Shown here one piece after another: positions 8,650 through 17,630 of a stretch of 64,000 nt of DNA. Numbering within the stretch: the stretch's first letter is position 1; every line of letters begins with the position of its first letter. The notes beneath the pieces are model-generated. The model did not search any database. It worked only from the letters and a program-made list of their open reading frames with translations, and was not told where the DNA came from. Source of the stretch: Paracerasibacillus soli (GTDB lineage: Bacteria; Bacillota; Bacilli; Bacillales; Amphibacillaceae); assembly GCF_034006335.1 (NCBI RefSeq), contig NZ_JAWDIQ010000001.1. One strand, 5' to 3'. Made by a program: the position numbers and the translations under genes.

Positions 8650-11178
8650 ATGAAAAAAATCAAATTATATTCAAAGCAATTTTTATACATTATTATAATC
8701 GTATTGATTGTCGTCATAAGCACCGTTTCCTACACATTCTCAACGATGACAGAAGCTAAACAGCAGGTAACCCAAGATATTACAGATTTTGCACGTGGAA
8801 CGTATGACATATTAATTCGTCCACCTAATGCTCGTACACAAATAGAAAAACAATTACATGTGATAGAAGAAAATTACCTTGGTATTGGTGATGGTGGTAT
8901 TACGCTGAAACAGTGGGAGTCAATAAAAAATCATCCCCAAGTGGAGATTGCAGCACCTGTTGCTTCGATTGGATTGTTTACTGCACGCGAACGTACTTGG
9001 ATGATGGAAAAATTGGAGGAAGAGGCTACATATTATGAAGTTACATATCAAACGGATGATGGGGTAAATAAATACGTTACTGATAAGGAATTTGTGTATG
9101 ACTTTGGAAATAAAGTAGAGGATTTTTTAACTTTTGCTTCCTCCTTGGATGTAGATAGTAATTATCTTGGTGGAGAGATTGCTTCATTTAACTTTCCATC
9201 TTCTTTTCATCAAGTAGTTGCTATTGATCCAAATGAGGAGGGAGAGTTAACAAAGTATGATTTTACACCACTAACAGAACAAGTTTACGATTCGGAGGCG
9301 TATGAAAATGGTAGTTACTCCATACCTATTATGAGCCTAAGGGATGTTTCTGTTCCAGTGACTATTCAATTTACAATAGATAATTTGAAAGACGTCACAA
9401 AAGAAGAATTAGAAGTTTGGGAGAGTAAATTTGTAGAGGGAGCTAAATATCTAACATTACATCAAAATCCGACCCTTTATCACGAGATAGTAGAACAGTA
9501 TATAAGCAAAAAAAGAATGAATGCAGAAAAGACATTTGAACTTGTACCTGAAAAAACACATTCACCGTTTCAACAGAAACTACTTTATTTAGATGAAGAC
9601 ATGAAACTTGCTTTGGAAGAGGACATGTTTTCAAAAGATGGCCCAGTGGGAGGGACATTTCACTGGCATAGCCAACGGATTGGTTATCGTCTTGCACCAG
9701 TTAAATATGAGATTAGAGAAGATAATACGACATTTGTGAAACAAACGGGCGTGGACAAGTTGTATGGTGTACCGACATATCGAGATATGGAAGAAATCGA
9801 ATTCTATCAATTAGATGAAAACGATAATCTAGCTATAAACAATGACGAATTTTTCGGGTTCGTTGAAAATGGCACGTTTTCAATTAAGGAAAATACCAAG
9901 ACATTAGCCTCTGCACCATTGGGTATTTATGGAAGTGAGGCACCCCGTTTAGCATCTGATGAATCGGTAACCCTTCATCCCTCCGCTGTACCTGGTAGTT
10001 TTATTACAACACCTGCACATGGTCTTATTTCTATTGAACATGCGGAAAAGGCAAAAGGAGAAGCGCCGATTGATGCCATTCGTGTCAAAATTGCAGGGAT
10101 TACGGGATATGATAAGCAGGCCGCTACACTCATTCGGGAGTTAGCTGAAGCATGGGAAAAGGAAGGCTTCACTGTTGATATTGTCGCAGGAGCATCTTTA
10201 CAAGATATGACTGTGGAAGTCGAGGGATTAGGGAAAGTTATTCAACCGTTTACGACGTTAGGAGCTGCGGACACTGTCCTATCGAGTTGGAACGTGCTTC
10301 AAGTTGTTTTAACCGTGTTGTACAGTTTAGTCGCCTTGACATTTATTGGCTTCACTTTCTTCAACTTACTAGCAGATCGGAAAAAAGACGAACAATTACT
10401 TGCACGATTAGGTTGGTCGGAAAAACTTATTAGACGAATCCGTTACCAAGAGTGGGCCTGGATGATAGGTTTGCCGGTTATGGTTGTGGTGATTGGCTTT
10501 ACGGTATTTGGCTTTTGGCAGGGACAATGGCAACCACTGGTGTATTCGTTTATTGTTAGTGGGATTTGTTTTCTACTCTATGTGATTGCAGAGTTAGCGC
10601 AAGGAAGAAAACATGAACGGCAAACGAGAAGCCATAGAAAAAATATTACAACCCAAAATATATGGTTCTATCGTTTTAACTTACTTGCTTCTTGTGTACA
10701 ACTTATTTTAATTACTATTTTAACGAGCTTTTTGCCATTTTTCATTCAACAAAATGTGCGGACAACAACCGAAACAAGACTCGGCACTTATATACATGGG
10801 GAAATTGAAGGGATGTTTATAATCGTCCTTGTACTTTTATATACATTAAGTCTTATTACCGTCTATCAATCATTACAACGTCTGTGGGAAAAGCGTAAAG
10901 CCGAGATTAACTTATTTTTATATCTCGGTTGGGGTAGAAGAGCGATTAGGCGATACTTTATGAAAGAAGTGCTTATCTGGGCAGGATTGACTAGTTTTAT
11001 CGGCTATCTCATAAGTATGATCATTACAGCGATATTAGTAGAAGTAAATGTGATGACAGTTTTACTCGGATTAACAGGTATTGTACTTGTTTTAGCTATC
11101 ACGCTTGTTGGAGCGTTATATTCATTACAAAGAGCTGAGAGTAAAGGAGGCGATAAGCTTGCAAATAAAGCTTCATAA
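8650..11178 (+). CDS. ABC transporter permease, FtsX/MacB type, large extracellular domain
   Basis: The 842-residue protein has a strong GGAGGT site four bases before its ATG. One membrane helix at residues 9-31 is followed by about 510 extracellular residues. Three helices then begin near residue 550 (VVLTVLYSLVALTFIGFTFF), with a cytoplasmic ADRKKDEQLLARLGW coupling segment, and a second FtsX-like block covers residues 680-830. This two-times FtsX layout is seen in exporters and in peptide- or lipoprotein-related permeases. The ATPase gene overlaps its 3' end by 20 bp, so the pair is one operon and one complex. No membrane-fusion partner gene is adjacent. Substrate unknown. Confidence 0.8.
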   Translation: MKKIKLYSKQFLYIIIIVLIVVISTVSYTFSTMTEAKQQVTQDITDFARGTYDILIRPPNARTQIEKQLHVIEENYLGIGDGGITLKQWESIKNHPQVEIAAPVASIGLFTARERTWMMEKLEEEATYYEVTYQTDDGVNKYVTDKEFVYDFGNKVEDFLTFASSLDVDSNYLGGEIASFNFPSSFHQVVAIDPNEEGELTKYDFTPLTEQVYDSEAYENGSYSIPIMSLRDVSVPVTIQFTIDNLKDVTKEELEVWESKFVEGAKYLTLHQNPTLYHEIVEQYISKKRMNAEKTFELVPEKTHSPFQQKLLYLDEDMKLALEEDMFSKDGPVGGTFHWHSQRIGYRLAPVKYEIREDNTTFVKQTGVDKLYGVPTYRDMEEIEFYQLDENDNLAINNDEFFGFVENGTFSIKENTKTLASAPLGIYGSEAPRLASDESVTLHPSAVPGSFITTPAHGLISIEHAEKAKGEAPIDAIRVKIAGITGYDKQAATLIRELAEAWEKEGFTVDIVAGASLQDMTVEVEGLGKVIQPFTTLGAADTVLSSWNVLQVVLTVLYSLVALTFIGFTFFNLLADRKKDEQLLARLGWSEKLIRRIRYQEWAWMIGLPVMVVVIGFTVFGFWQGQWQPLVYSFIVSGICFLLYVIAELAQGRKHERQTRSHRKNITTQNIWFYRFNLLASCVQLILITILTSFLPFFIQQNVRTTTETRLGTYIHGEIEGMFIIVLVLLYTLSLITVYQSLQRLWEKRKAEINLFLYLGWGRRAIRRYFMKEVLIWAGLTSFIGYLISMIITAILVEVNVMTVLLGLTGIVLVLAITLVGALYSLQRAESKGGDKLANKAS

Positions 11179-11840
11179 TATCAATAAGACATACAAAACG
11201 GGTATGGAATCCATTCATGTATTAAAGAATTTGCACATCACAATCGAATCTGGAAACTGGTTAACGATAACAGGGCCATCTGGATTATGGAAAAACGACA
11301 TTATTACGTTGTATATCAGCTATTGAACAGGTTGATAGTGGCAAGGTAGAAATTGGAGAATTAGATATGATGAATGCGAGCGAAGAAGAACGTAGGAGAT
11401 TTAGAAGAAAGCATACCGGCTATATTTTCCAAGACTATCAGTTGTTTGATCAATTTGACGTGTTAACGAACGTCATGATTCCATTATTACCATATGAGCC
11501 AAGAAAAATAGTAGAAGAAAAGGCCATTCAACTGCTAGATACAGTTGGCCTTTTACCGAGAAAAAGTCATATGCCTGCACAACTATCTGGTGGAGAAAAA
11601 CAACGGACTGCTATTGCACGTGCATTAATGAATGACCCACAATTAATTTTATGCGATGAACCGACAGGAAATTTAGATATGAACAATAGAAATCATATAA
11701 TGAAAATTTTAAAGGAAATACACAGACAAGGTGCGACAATTGTATTTGTCACACATGATCAAGAGTTAGCAGCAGTTGGTGATGTGCATTTTGAGATGAG
11801 AGATGGACTGTTACAGATAAAATCAGTAGAAGCTGGATGA
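11159..11840 (+). CDS. ABC transporter ATP-binding protein (LolD/MacB type, frameshift in Walker A)
   Basis: Translation starts at TTG 11159, eight bases after AAAGGAGG, inside the permease gene. The frame breaks at 11284-11289: TSGLWKND should read GPSG-x-GKTTLLRC, so the Walker A motif is split by one extra base plus a probable substitution. After the break the sequence runs CISAIEQVDSGKVEIGELD, the Q-loop YIFQDYQLFDQ, the signature LSGGEKQR, Walker B LILCDEPTGNLD and the H-loop VTHD. The length, about 227 residues, fits the family. It powers the adjacent FtsX-type permease. The break is probably a sequencing error. Confidence 0.85.
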
Positions 11841-11939
11841 GGAAATGAAAGACAAAGGGGTGATCATGAAGTCGAAATAATGACTGGATGATCATCCTGT
11901 TATTATATTATTCATCCTTTGACATGTAAATGCTATTAT

Positions 11940-11979
11940 AATAAAAAGAGAAGCGAATTACAAAAGTCATCGCTCCTCT
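11940..11979 (-). terminator. Terminator of the SulP transporter gene
   Basis: On the minus strand AGAGGAGCGA pairs with TCGCTTCTCT (one G-U) and is followed by TTTTTATTAT. It lies 33 bp beyond the SulP stop. Confidence 0.8.
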
Positions 11980-12011
11980 AGATTGTTAACTAGTAAATCA
12001 TTTGTGTAACA

Positions 12012-13753
12012 CTAACTAATCTGTTGTTCATCCATTTCTGAGCTATGTGTAAACACCGCACAAGATTTACTATTTGTACGAGAACACTTCAGGCATTTTT
12101 CTCTCTCGATAAGTTGTAAACCATAATCTACAGCATATTTTGATTCACTGAAAAAGTTCTCCGCACCAATTTCATGATATAAACCGGATACCTTCATAAA
12201 TTCCAACACATCTTTATTTACCTCTGATAAAAGTATTGTTCCTCCAATGTTGTTTTTAAAGTCATTTACGAGTGAGCGTAAGTTTTCTGCACCTGTTGCA
12301 TCTAAGAAGGAGACATACTTCATCTTTAAAATAATGACATTTGGGCGCTTGTTAATAGACTGTGTTAGGATTGATTCAAATTTATCTGCTGCGCCAAAAA
12401 ATAATGGGCCTGCTACAGTGAAAAAGGATATTCTAGGACATCTTGTACCGTATCGTGCTTGTTTCGTACCATTACTATTATAGTCATCTTTTGCCCAATA
12501 AGGATGGACTTTTTCAACTTCAAGGACTTCACTCATTCGCTTAATAAATGAAATCGCTGCTAAAAGTAAACCGAATTGTACCGCGGTCGTTAAATTAACA
12601 AATACAGTTAAAAGAAATGTAGTCGCAAGAACAAGTGAATCAGCTGTTTTTAACTTTAAGATATGGGAGAATGACTTTATTTCACTCATATTATAAGCAA
12701 CGACCATTAAAATCGGTGCCATTGCTGCTAAAGGAATATTACTTGCGTAAGGTGCAAATAAGAGCAAAGTAATAAGAACAAAGACTCCCTGGAAAATACA
12801 GATAATGGACTAACCCCACCAGCTTTAATATTTGTTGCAGTCCGAGCTATTGCACCAGTTGCTGGAATGCCACCAAATAGTGGTGTAACGATGTTTGCAA
12901 TACCTTGACCTACAAGTTCACGGTTGGAACGATGTCTTGTTCCAGTCATACCATCCGATACTACCGCAGATAGCAAAGATTCAATTCCACCGAGCATGGC
13001 TATAACAAAAGCTGATTGCCATAATAACATGATTTTTTCTAATGTTATTTTTGGAAATGAAAAAGTCGGTAATGTTTGTGGGATACCCCCAAATACAGTA
13101 CCTATTGTCGCAACTTTACCAGGGTAAAAGAGCACTGCTATTACAGTTGGAACAACAAGTGCTATTAAGAGAACTGGAACCCTTGGAAAAAAGCGAGGAA
13201 TGAAAATAATCATTAGAAGTCCTACTATAGCGGTGAGCACACTAAACATATTAATGCTTGTGATGTTTTGAGCTAGCTGAATCATGTTTTCATGAAAGTA
13301 TTGCTTTTTCTCTAGTCCTTCAATTCCTAGAAAATCCCCTATTTGTCCACTAAAAATAATGACAGCAATGCCAGATGTAAATCCAATGGTTACGGAACGG
13401 GGAATGTATTTAATTAGTCCACCTAGCTTAAAAATCCCCATTAAAACAAGCATAATTCCAGCTAGAAAACCTGCAATTAATAAATTTTCATAACCATGTT
13501 CTAGAACGATTGCTAGTAGGATTGGAATAAAAGCTCCAGTTGGTCCTGCTATTTGATATTTTGAACCACCAAAAATTGCAACTAAAATTCCAGCAATAAC
13601 GGTTGTGTATAGCCCATATTCTGGCTTTACCCCCGACGCAATTGCAAAAGCCATCCCAAGTGGCATTGCAACAATCCCTACAGTCACACCAGCAACTAGA
13701 TCTTGACGTATATCTCTCTTTGTTAAGCCACTAAATCGTTCATCACTGAACAA
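12012..13753 (-). CDS. SulP family anion transporter with STAS domain (single frameshift)
   Basis: The minus-strand protein starts at a TTG with AGGAGAG upstream. The N-terminal 330 residues carry SulP motifs: GIVAMPLGMAFAIASG, GLYTTVIAG, GGSKYQIAGPTGAF, GITSGIAV-like helices and NREL-GQG-NI. The frame breaks near 12793-12800 (one missing base), after which FQGVFVLITLLLFAPYAS resumes. The C-terminal 110 residues form a STAS domain (FLDATGAENLRSL). The rebuilt length is about 580 residues with 10-12 membrane helices. Family members move sulfate, bicarbonate or other anions; the substrate cannot be read from sequence. A CLKC-x6-C cysteine cluster near the C-terminus is unusual and could bind metal. 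Confidence 0.85.
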
Positions 13754-13966
13754 TCTTTCTGATCTCTCCTTAAACTTATATTATTTTTTCACAAAAATAT
13801 AATGAGGACAAATTAAGGTGACCTCATTTATATTAGAAAATTTTAATTATATTATTTTGTTCAAAATAATTATACCATATATTGCGTAAATATTCATGTT
13901 CATGGTTTTAAAATACATGAAGACGGCTGGTAATCATTTGAAAGACTTGAAAGGGAAAAATTGAAT

Positions 13967-13995
13967 GGATAGGTATATTTCATTGACCCATAATA
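13967..13995 (+). promoter_or_regulatory. Candidate sigma-G promoter for the SspP-like gene
   Basis: GGATA (13967-13971), 17 bp, then CATAATA (13989-13995) fits the forespore sigma-G pattern (GNATR, about 18 bp, CATNNTA). Start codon 63 bp downstream. A forespore promoter is expected for this gene family; spacing is one base short of the usual. Confidence 0.4.
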
Positions 13996-14057
13996 AGGGA
14001 TATAGGAACAAAGGATTATAATTTATGGCAGTAAAGAAAGTATGAAGGAGGTTTATC

Positions 14058-14209
14058 ATGGGTAATAATCCTAAAGGACCAAAGCAAAATAAAAATCCTA
14101 ACTTACCAAAAGTCCAGATTTACCATACGGAGAGTCATTGGACGGATCAAAAAAAGTGAAGCAAGCGAATCACTCGCGGCAAAACAAAAATCCTGGACAT
14201 GGCTTATAA
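14058..14209 (+). CDS. sspP: Small acid-soluble spore protein P (SspP-like, single frameshift)
   Basis: The start ATG follows AAGGAGG by seven bases. The frame reads MGNNPKGPKQNKNPNLPK, then breaks at the A4 run 14108-14111; one extra A continues it as SPDLPYGESLDGSKKVKQ and ANHSRQNKNPGHGL to TAA at 14207. The segment GSKKVK-x-x-NH-(S/T)-RQ is the core of Bacillus SspP, a minor forespore protein of about 48 residues. Rebuilt length is 51. The gene is too short and too broken to be found by simple frame calling. A sigma-G-like promoter lies upstream and a strong terminator downstream. Confidence 0.75.
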
Positions 14210-14331
14210 AAGCAATGATAAATAATCTAAACTATGATTTCAGGTACTTGCTACAATGGTTGCACCTCTCAATGTTAATTAGATTAACAGTTCAGTCATA
14301 ATGCGTTAGAAAATATGTGAAGGAAATATTT

Positions 14332-14373
14332 AACAAAGCTAGGCACTATTGATTGAGCCTAGCTTTGTTTTTG
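14332..14373 (+). terminator. Strong terminator downstream of sspP
   Basis: AACAAAGCTAGGC (14332-14344) pairs perfectly with GCCTAGCTTTGTT (14357-14369) and runs into TTTTG. It is 120 bp past the SspP-like stop. Confidence 0.8.
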
Positions 14374-14771
14374 TTTGGAGAAAGCAATCATAATCCAAAA
14401 GTTCCTAAATTAAATAGTCAAATAAAATTAGTAATGGAAATTTACTATTTGCTCGTACAACTAATGTCATTTAAATGCAATAAACATTGATGATGAAATG
14501 TTACTTTAATGTGCACCTTCAATTTACTTAGCGATAATGAGATATTACGCTTCGGTCAGTCTGTGGATTGACCAATACGTTTCTGTTCCAGCACCACCAA
14601 TATTTATGGCTTTGTCGTTTGGTAAATCTATATAATATGTAAAGGTGAAAAAAAAGGGGCTGTGTGCATTTAAAATGTACCCTATAAGAAAGACACTTAA
14701 AAAAAGGTCTCTCTTATAGGGTACTTTCATTTATAATGAAATAAAATATATGATTGATGGAGCGGAAGAAC

Positions 14772-15197
14772 ATGTCGAAAAAGTTATTTACAGATCAGGA
14801 ACAGAAATTACTGATGAAACATCCTTATGTGAAAGCGGTTAGCGAAAAAGCGATAACATATACAGATGAATTTAAAGCAAGGGCTATTAAAGAATATGAG
14901 GAAGGAAAATTTCCACATCAGATTTTTGAAGATGCAGGATTTGATCTTGAAATCGTAGGTAAACAACGTGCGAAATCAGCTTTAGATAGATGGCGTACTG
15001 CTTATCAAAAGAATGGAGTAGCTGGGCTTGAGGATACTCGTAAATACTCTTCAGGACGTCCACTTAAGCGTGAATTAAGTATGGAAGAAAAGTATGCAAG
15101 GTTAGAGGCACAAAATGCATTATTACGTGCAGAAAATGAACTACTAAAAAAGATCGATTTAGCAGAAAGGTTGTTGATAAAGAAAAAGAGAAATTAA
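14772..15197 (+). CDS. IS3-family transposase OrfA (helix-turn-helix), copy A
   Basis: The start ATG 14772 follows GGAG by nine bases. The product (about 141 residues) has an N-terminal helix-turn-helix of the IS150 group (YTDEFKARAIKEYEEG, then KSALDRWRTAYQ) that binds the element ends. A C-terminal leucine-zipper-like coiled coil follows (EEKYARLEAQNALLRAENELLKK). The slippery A-AAA-AAG sits at ELLKK, shortly before the stop. It differs from copy B at one residue (FPHQ here, FPRQ there). Confidence 0.92.
   Translation: MSKKLFTDQEQKLLMKHPYVKAVSEKAITYTDEFKARAIKEYEEGKFPHQIFEDAGFDLEIVGKQRAKSALDRWRTAYQKNGVAGLEDTRKYSSGRPLKRELSMEEKYARLEAQNALLRAENELLKKIDLAERLLIKKKRN
15146..15152 (+). other. Programmed -1 frameshift site of the IS3-family element
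   Basis: The heptamer A-AAA-AAG lies in the OrfA zero frame (codons cta aaa aag). A slip of -1 joins OrfA to the OrfB frame, which is open from here without a stop (KKDRFSRKVVDKEKEKL onward). IS150-group elements use this to make the OrfAB transposase. The same heptamer is present in copy B. Confidence 0.8.
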
Positions 15198-15229
15198 CGG
15201 CGGAACAAAAATTTCAGTTAATCCAGTAT

Positions 15230-16104
15230 GTGATTGAAAAACACAGCTTAAAAAGGATGGTAAGCTACCTTTGTGAATTAGTTGGAGTCTCTCGATCGGG
15301 CTACTATCGTTATTTTTCAGAAGCAGCAGAACTTAGTAGACAAGCTAAGGATCAAGCAGATGAAACGGTCAAAGAAATCATTTTAAAAGCGTTCAATTTC
15401 CGTGGTCGTAAGAAAGGTGCGCGTCAAATTAAAATGACGTTAGAAAATCAGTATCAAATTACATATAACCTAAAGCGAATTCGCCGAATCATGAAGAAGT
15501 TTCAAATCATTTGCCCAATTCGAAAGGCAAATCCATACCGAAGAATGGCAAAACGACGAAAGAACATAGAACTTTACCTAATCTATTAAACCGTGAATTT
15601 AAGCAAGGAATCGCTAGAAAAGTATTATTAACAGACATTACCTATTTGAGTCATGGAAAAGGAAAACGTGCGTACTTATCAACTATAAAAGATGCCGAAA
15701 CCAATGAGATTTTAGCCTGTGAGACATCTGATAGAATAACGTTAGATATTGCATTAAATACATTAAAAAGGTTGAAAAAGAGTGGGATAAAGTTGGCTGA
15801 AGGTGCATTCATTCACTCCGATCAAGGTTTCCACTACACCAGCCCCCAATTTCAAAAGATGGTGAAAGAAATGGGACTGGGGCAATCTATGTCGCGCCGT
15901 GGAAACTGTTGGGATAATGCCCCACAAGAATCGCTTTTTGGCCATTTTAAAGATGAAACAGACTTTAAAGCTTGTGAAACCTTAGAAGATGTAAAACGAG
16001 AAATTAAGAGTTATATGATCTATTATAATCATTACCGTAGTCAATGGAACTTAAAAAAGATGACGCCTGCAAAATACAGTCATCATCTTCTTCAAGTTGT
16101 TTAA
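15230..16104 (+). CDS. IS3-family transposase OrfB, copy A (one-base deletion)
   Basis: This is the DDE integrase domain: VLLTDITYLSHG (first Asp), IHSDQGFHYTSPQF (second Asp), and NCWDNAPQESLFGHFKDE (Glu), with a YYNHYRSQ C-terminal motif. The frame breaks at 15549-15553, where GCAAAACGACG should be GCAAAAGCGACG as in copy B. The residues LACETSD, IALNTL and QESLFGH differ from YETSD, IALHTL and QESFFGH in copy B, so the copies have diverged slightly. OrfB is translated by frameshifting from OrfA. It catalyses strand transfer of the element. Confidence 0.92.
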
Positions 16105-16166
16105 AAGCCTTTTTTTAAAATGTACTTTACAAAGGGTACATTTTACATGACACAACCCCTGTTATA

Positions 16167-16973
16167 TTATTTCGTTTCTAAGCTTTTCTTATGTTTCAAG
16201 TACATACGCTTAGAAATTAATGTTTGGAAAATGATAAATACGCCACCAACCGTCCAGTATAAAGGTAAAGCAGCTGGTGCATTTAAGGATATGACCCCAA
16301 TCATGATTGGAGATATATACCCCATAATGGCCATTTGCTTCCGCTGTTGTTCATCTAAGCCTATTAGTGAGACTTTAGATTGAATAAAGTAAATGACAAC
16401 AGCAGTAATTGTTAAAATCATATCTTGTTGACCTAGATTTGTCCACAAGAATTCATGAGCTGCAATTTCTGGTGTTCTTCTTATTGCATAATAAAAACCG
16501 ATTAAGATTGGAAATTGAATTAACATCGGTAAACAGCCAGCAAATGATGCAAGTGGATTAAAATTATGTTTCTGATAAAGGGCCATCATTTCCTGTTGCA
16601 TTTTCGTTTGTGATTCCTTGTCTTTTTTACCTTTATATTTTTTCTGAATCTCGTCCATTTCGGGTTTTATATCTTTCATTTTATCTTGCATTTCTAGACT
16701 ACTTCTCGTTTGTTTCAACATAAATGGCATGACTGCCAGTCGAATAAGTAGCGTAATAATAATAATCGACAGACCGTAACTACCATTGAATAATTTAGCA
16801 AGAAATTTTATAAGTAATGAAAAATTGTATACGAAATAGTGATTAAAAAAACCAGTTGTTTGTTCATCAATTGGTTCATTTATATTTCCCGAACACCCCG
16901 CCAAGAAAATAAGAAGAATGATCGCGATGAAGCCATATTTCTTAAAAAATGTGAATACAGATCTTTTTTCCAT
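16167..16973 (-). CDS. yidC: Membrane protein insertase of the YidC/SpoIIIJ/YqjG family
   Basis: The 268-residue lipoprotein has a signal helix ending in the lipobox LAGC (Cys about residue 27), as in Gram-positive YidC proteins. The YidC core follows: GLSIIIITLLIRLAVMPFMLKQ with the hydrophilic-groove arginine, a cytoplasmic charged hairpin (KMKDIKPEMDEIQKKYKGK), then NPLASFAGCLPMLIQFPILIGFYYAI and three more helices. It inserts and folds membrane proteins, alone or with Sec. It lies away from rnpA/rpmH, so it is more likely the second copy (YqjG/YidC2) than SpoIIIJ. A GGGGAGG site precedes ATG. Its terminator is interrupted by IS copy A. Confidence 0.9.
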   Translation of the reverse strand: MEKRSVFTFFKKYGFIAIILLIFLAGCSGNINEPIDEQTTGFFNHYFVYNFSLLIKFLAKLFNGSYGLSIIIITLLIRLAVMPFMLKQTRSSLEMQDKMKDIKPEMDEIQKKYKGKKDKESQTKMQQEMMALYQKHNFNPLASFAGCLPMLIQFPILIGFYYAIRRTPEIAAHEFLWTNLGQQDMILTITAVVIYFIQSKVSLIGLDEQQRKQMAIMGYISPIMIGVISLNAPAALPLYWTVGGVFIIFQTLISKRMYLKHKKSLETK

Positions 16974-17293
16974 AATATACCTCCCCTAAAATGTGTGAGT
17001 AACGTGTTGAGTGGAAGGGGATGTCCGTCGGTATCATCATCAGGCGACTCAATTCGCTTTATCTTCTGAGCAATCCAATCCCTAATTTCTGAAACCTGCT
17101 CCACTTGGTTTTCAAAGTGTAAAACATGTATATCAATAGTATGCGCTCGCTTGGAATAAATATTATGGTGTAAATAATGATGCAAGTCAAAGTGGATGAA
17201 TTTTAATACAGCTAGAGCAGATAAAAACAAACTAATATAAAAATAAAATGGCGATGTCGCTAATAAAAAGTCGGAAACAATTTCAAAAAGCAT
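16880..17293 (-). CDS. Hypothetical membrane-anchored protein upstream of yidC
   Basis: A strong AGGAGGAGGTG site precedes the start. Residues 1-30 form one or two hydrophobic segments (ATSPFYFYISLFLSALAVLKFI), then a His-rich stretch (HFDLHHYLHHNIYSKRAHTIDIHVLHFE) and an acidic soluble tail. As written the frame runs 94 bp into yidC in another register. A TAG at 16986-16988, right before the yidC ribosome site, is the more natural stop and would be reached after a one-base slip. The gene is probably cotranscribed with yidC. I do not recognise the family. Confidence 0.5.
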   Translation of the reverse strand: MLFEIVSDFLLATSPFYFYISLFLSALAVLKFIHFDLHHYLHHNIYSKRAHTIDIHVLHFENQVEQVSEIRDWIAQKIKRIESPDDDTDGHPLPLNTLLTHFRGGILWKKDLYSHFLRNMASSRSFFLFSWRGVREI

Positions 17294-17630
17294 CTGTATT
17301 CACCTCCTCCTAATATCTAAATAAATTGGTTAATTGCTAATAACAGTTTACATATTCTTATGTTAATAAAACAATTTTACATTTTAAATCCTATTCTATA
17401 TTAAACCATCATACAAGAAATAGAAACATAAAGTAAATAAATTACAACAAAAAGATGTGGGTTTTTCATCATCTCAGTCTTAAGGCGGATTAATTTTCGA
17501 ACTAAAGGGCGTAGTGATAATAAATGTACTGATGTAGGATAAATATAGAACAGCTAAAGACGAAAAAATCATATTAAAAAAATAATTTTTTTAACTATGG
17601 GACTTTAGCAAAATGGGAGGATGAGATGGA
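17294..17630. other. AT-rich divergent promoter region, no gene
   Basis: The 337 bp between the minus-strand yidC unit and the plus-strand ABC operon hold no frame of note. Very AT-rich blocks are expected to carry both promoters, but no hexamer pair stands out enough to assign. Confidence 0.45.

Larger units (their letters stand above)
14671..16145 (+). mobile_element. IS3-family (IS150-group-like) insertion sequence, copy A
   Basis: The element is 1475 bp with terminal inverted repeats TAAAATGTACCCT and AGGGTACATTTTA. Comparison with copy B at 48320-49795 fixes both ends. The flanks are CAT on the right (16146-16148) and CAT plus one extra T on the left (14667-14670), consistent with a 3-bp target duplication. 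Just inside the left end an 11-bp stem (ACCCTATAAGA with TCTTATAGGGT) can block read-through from outside. It encodes OrfA and OrfB joined by a -1 slippery site. One base is missing in OrfB relative to copy B, so this copy may be inactive, unless the sequence is wrong. Confidence 0.92.
14655..16160 (-). terminator. Terminator of the YidC-type gene, split by the IS3-family insertion
   Basis: On the minus strand one arm (AGGGGTTGTGT, 16160-16150) and the other (ACACAGCCCCT, 14665-14655) pair along 11 bp and are followed by eight T residues (14655-14648). The IS copy sits exactly in the loop between them. Without the element this is a textbook terminator for the gene ending at 16167. The stem is now about 1.5 kb apart. 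Confidence 0.75.

Noticed and set aside
8640..11840. Lantibiotic or bacteriocin immunity operon
   Set aside because: No precursor peptide, modification enzyme or regulator lies next to the FtsX-type permease and ATPase.
14545..14730. Minus-strand 61-codon frame at the left end of IS copy A
   Set aside because: It crosses the IS boundary and the disrupted terminator, so it was created by the insertion and cannot be an ancestral gene.
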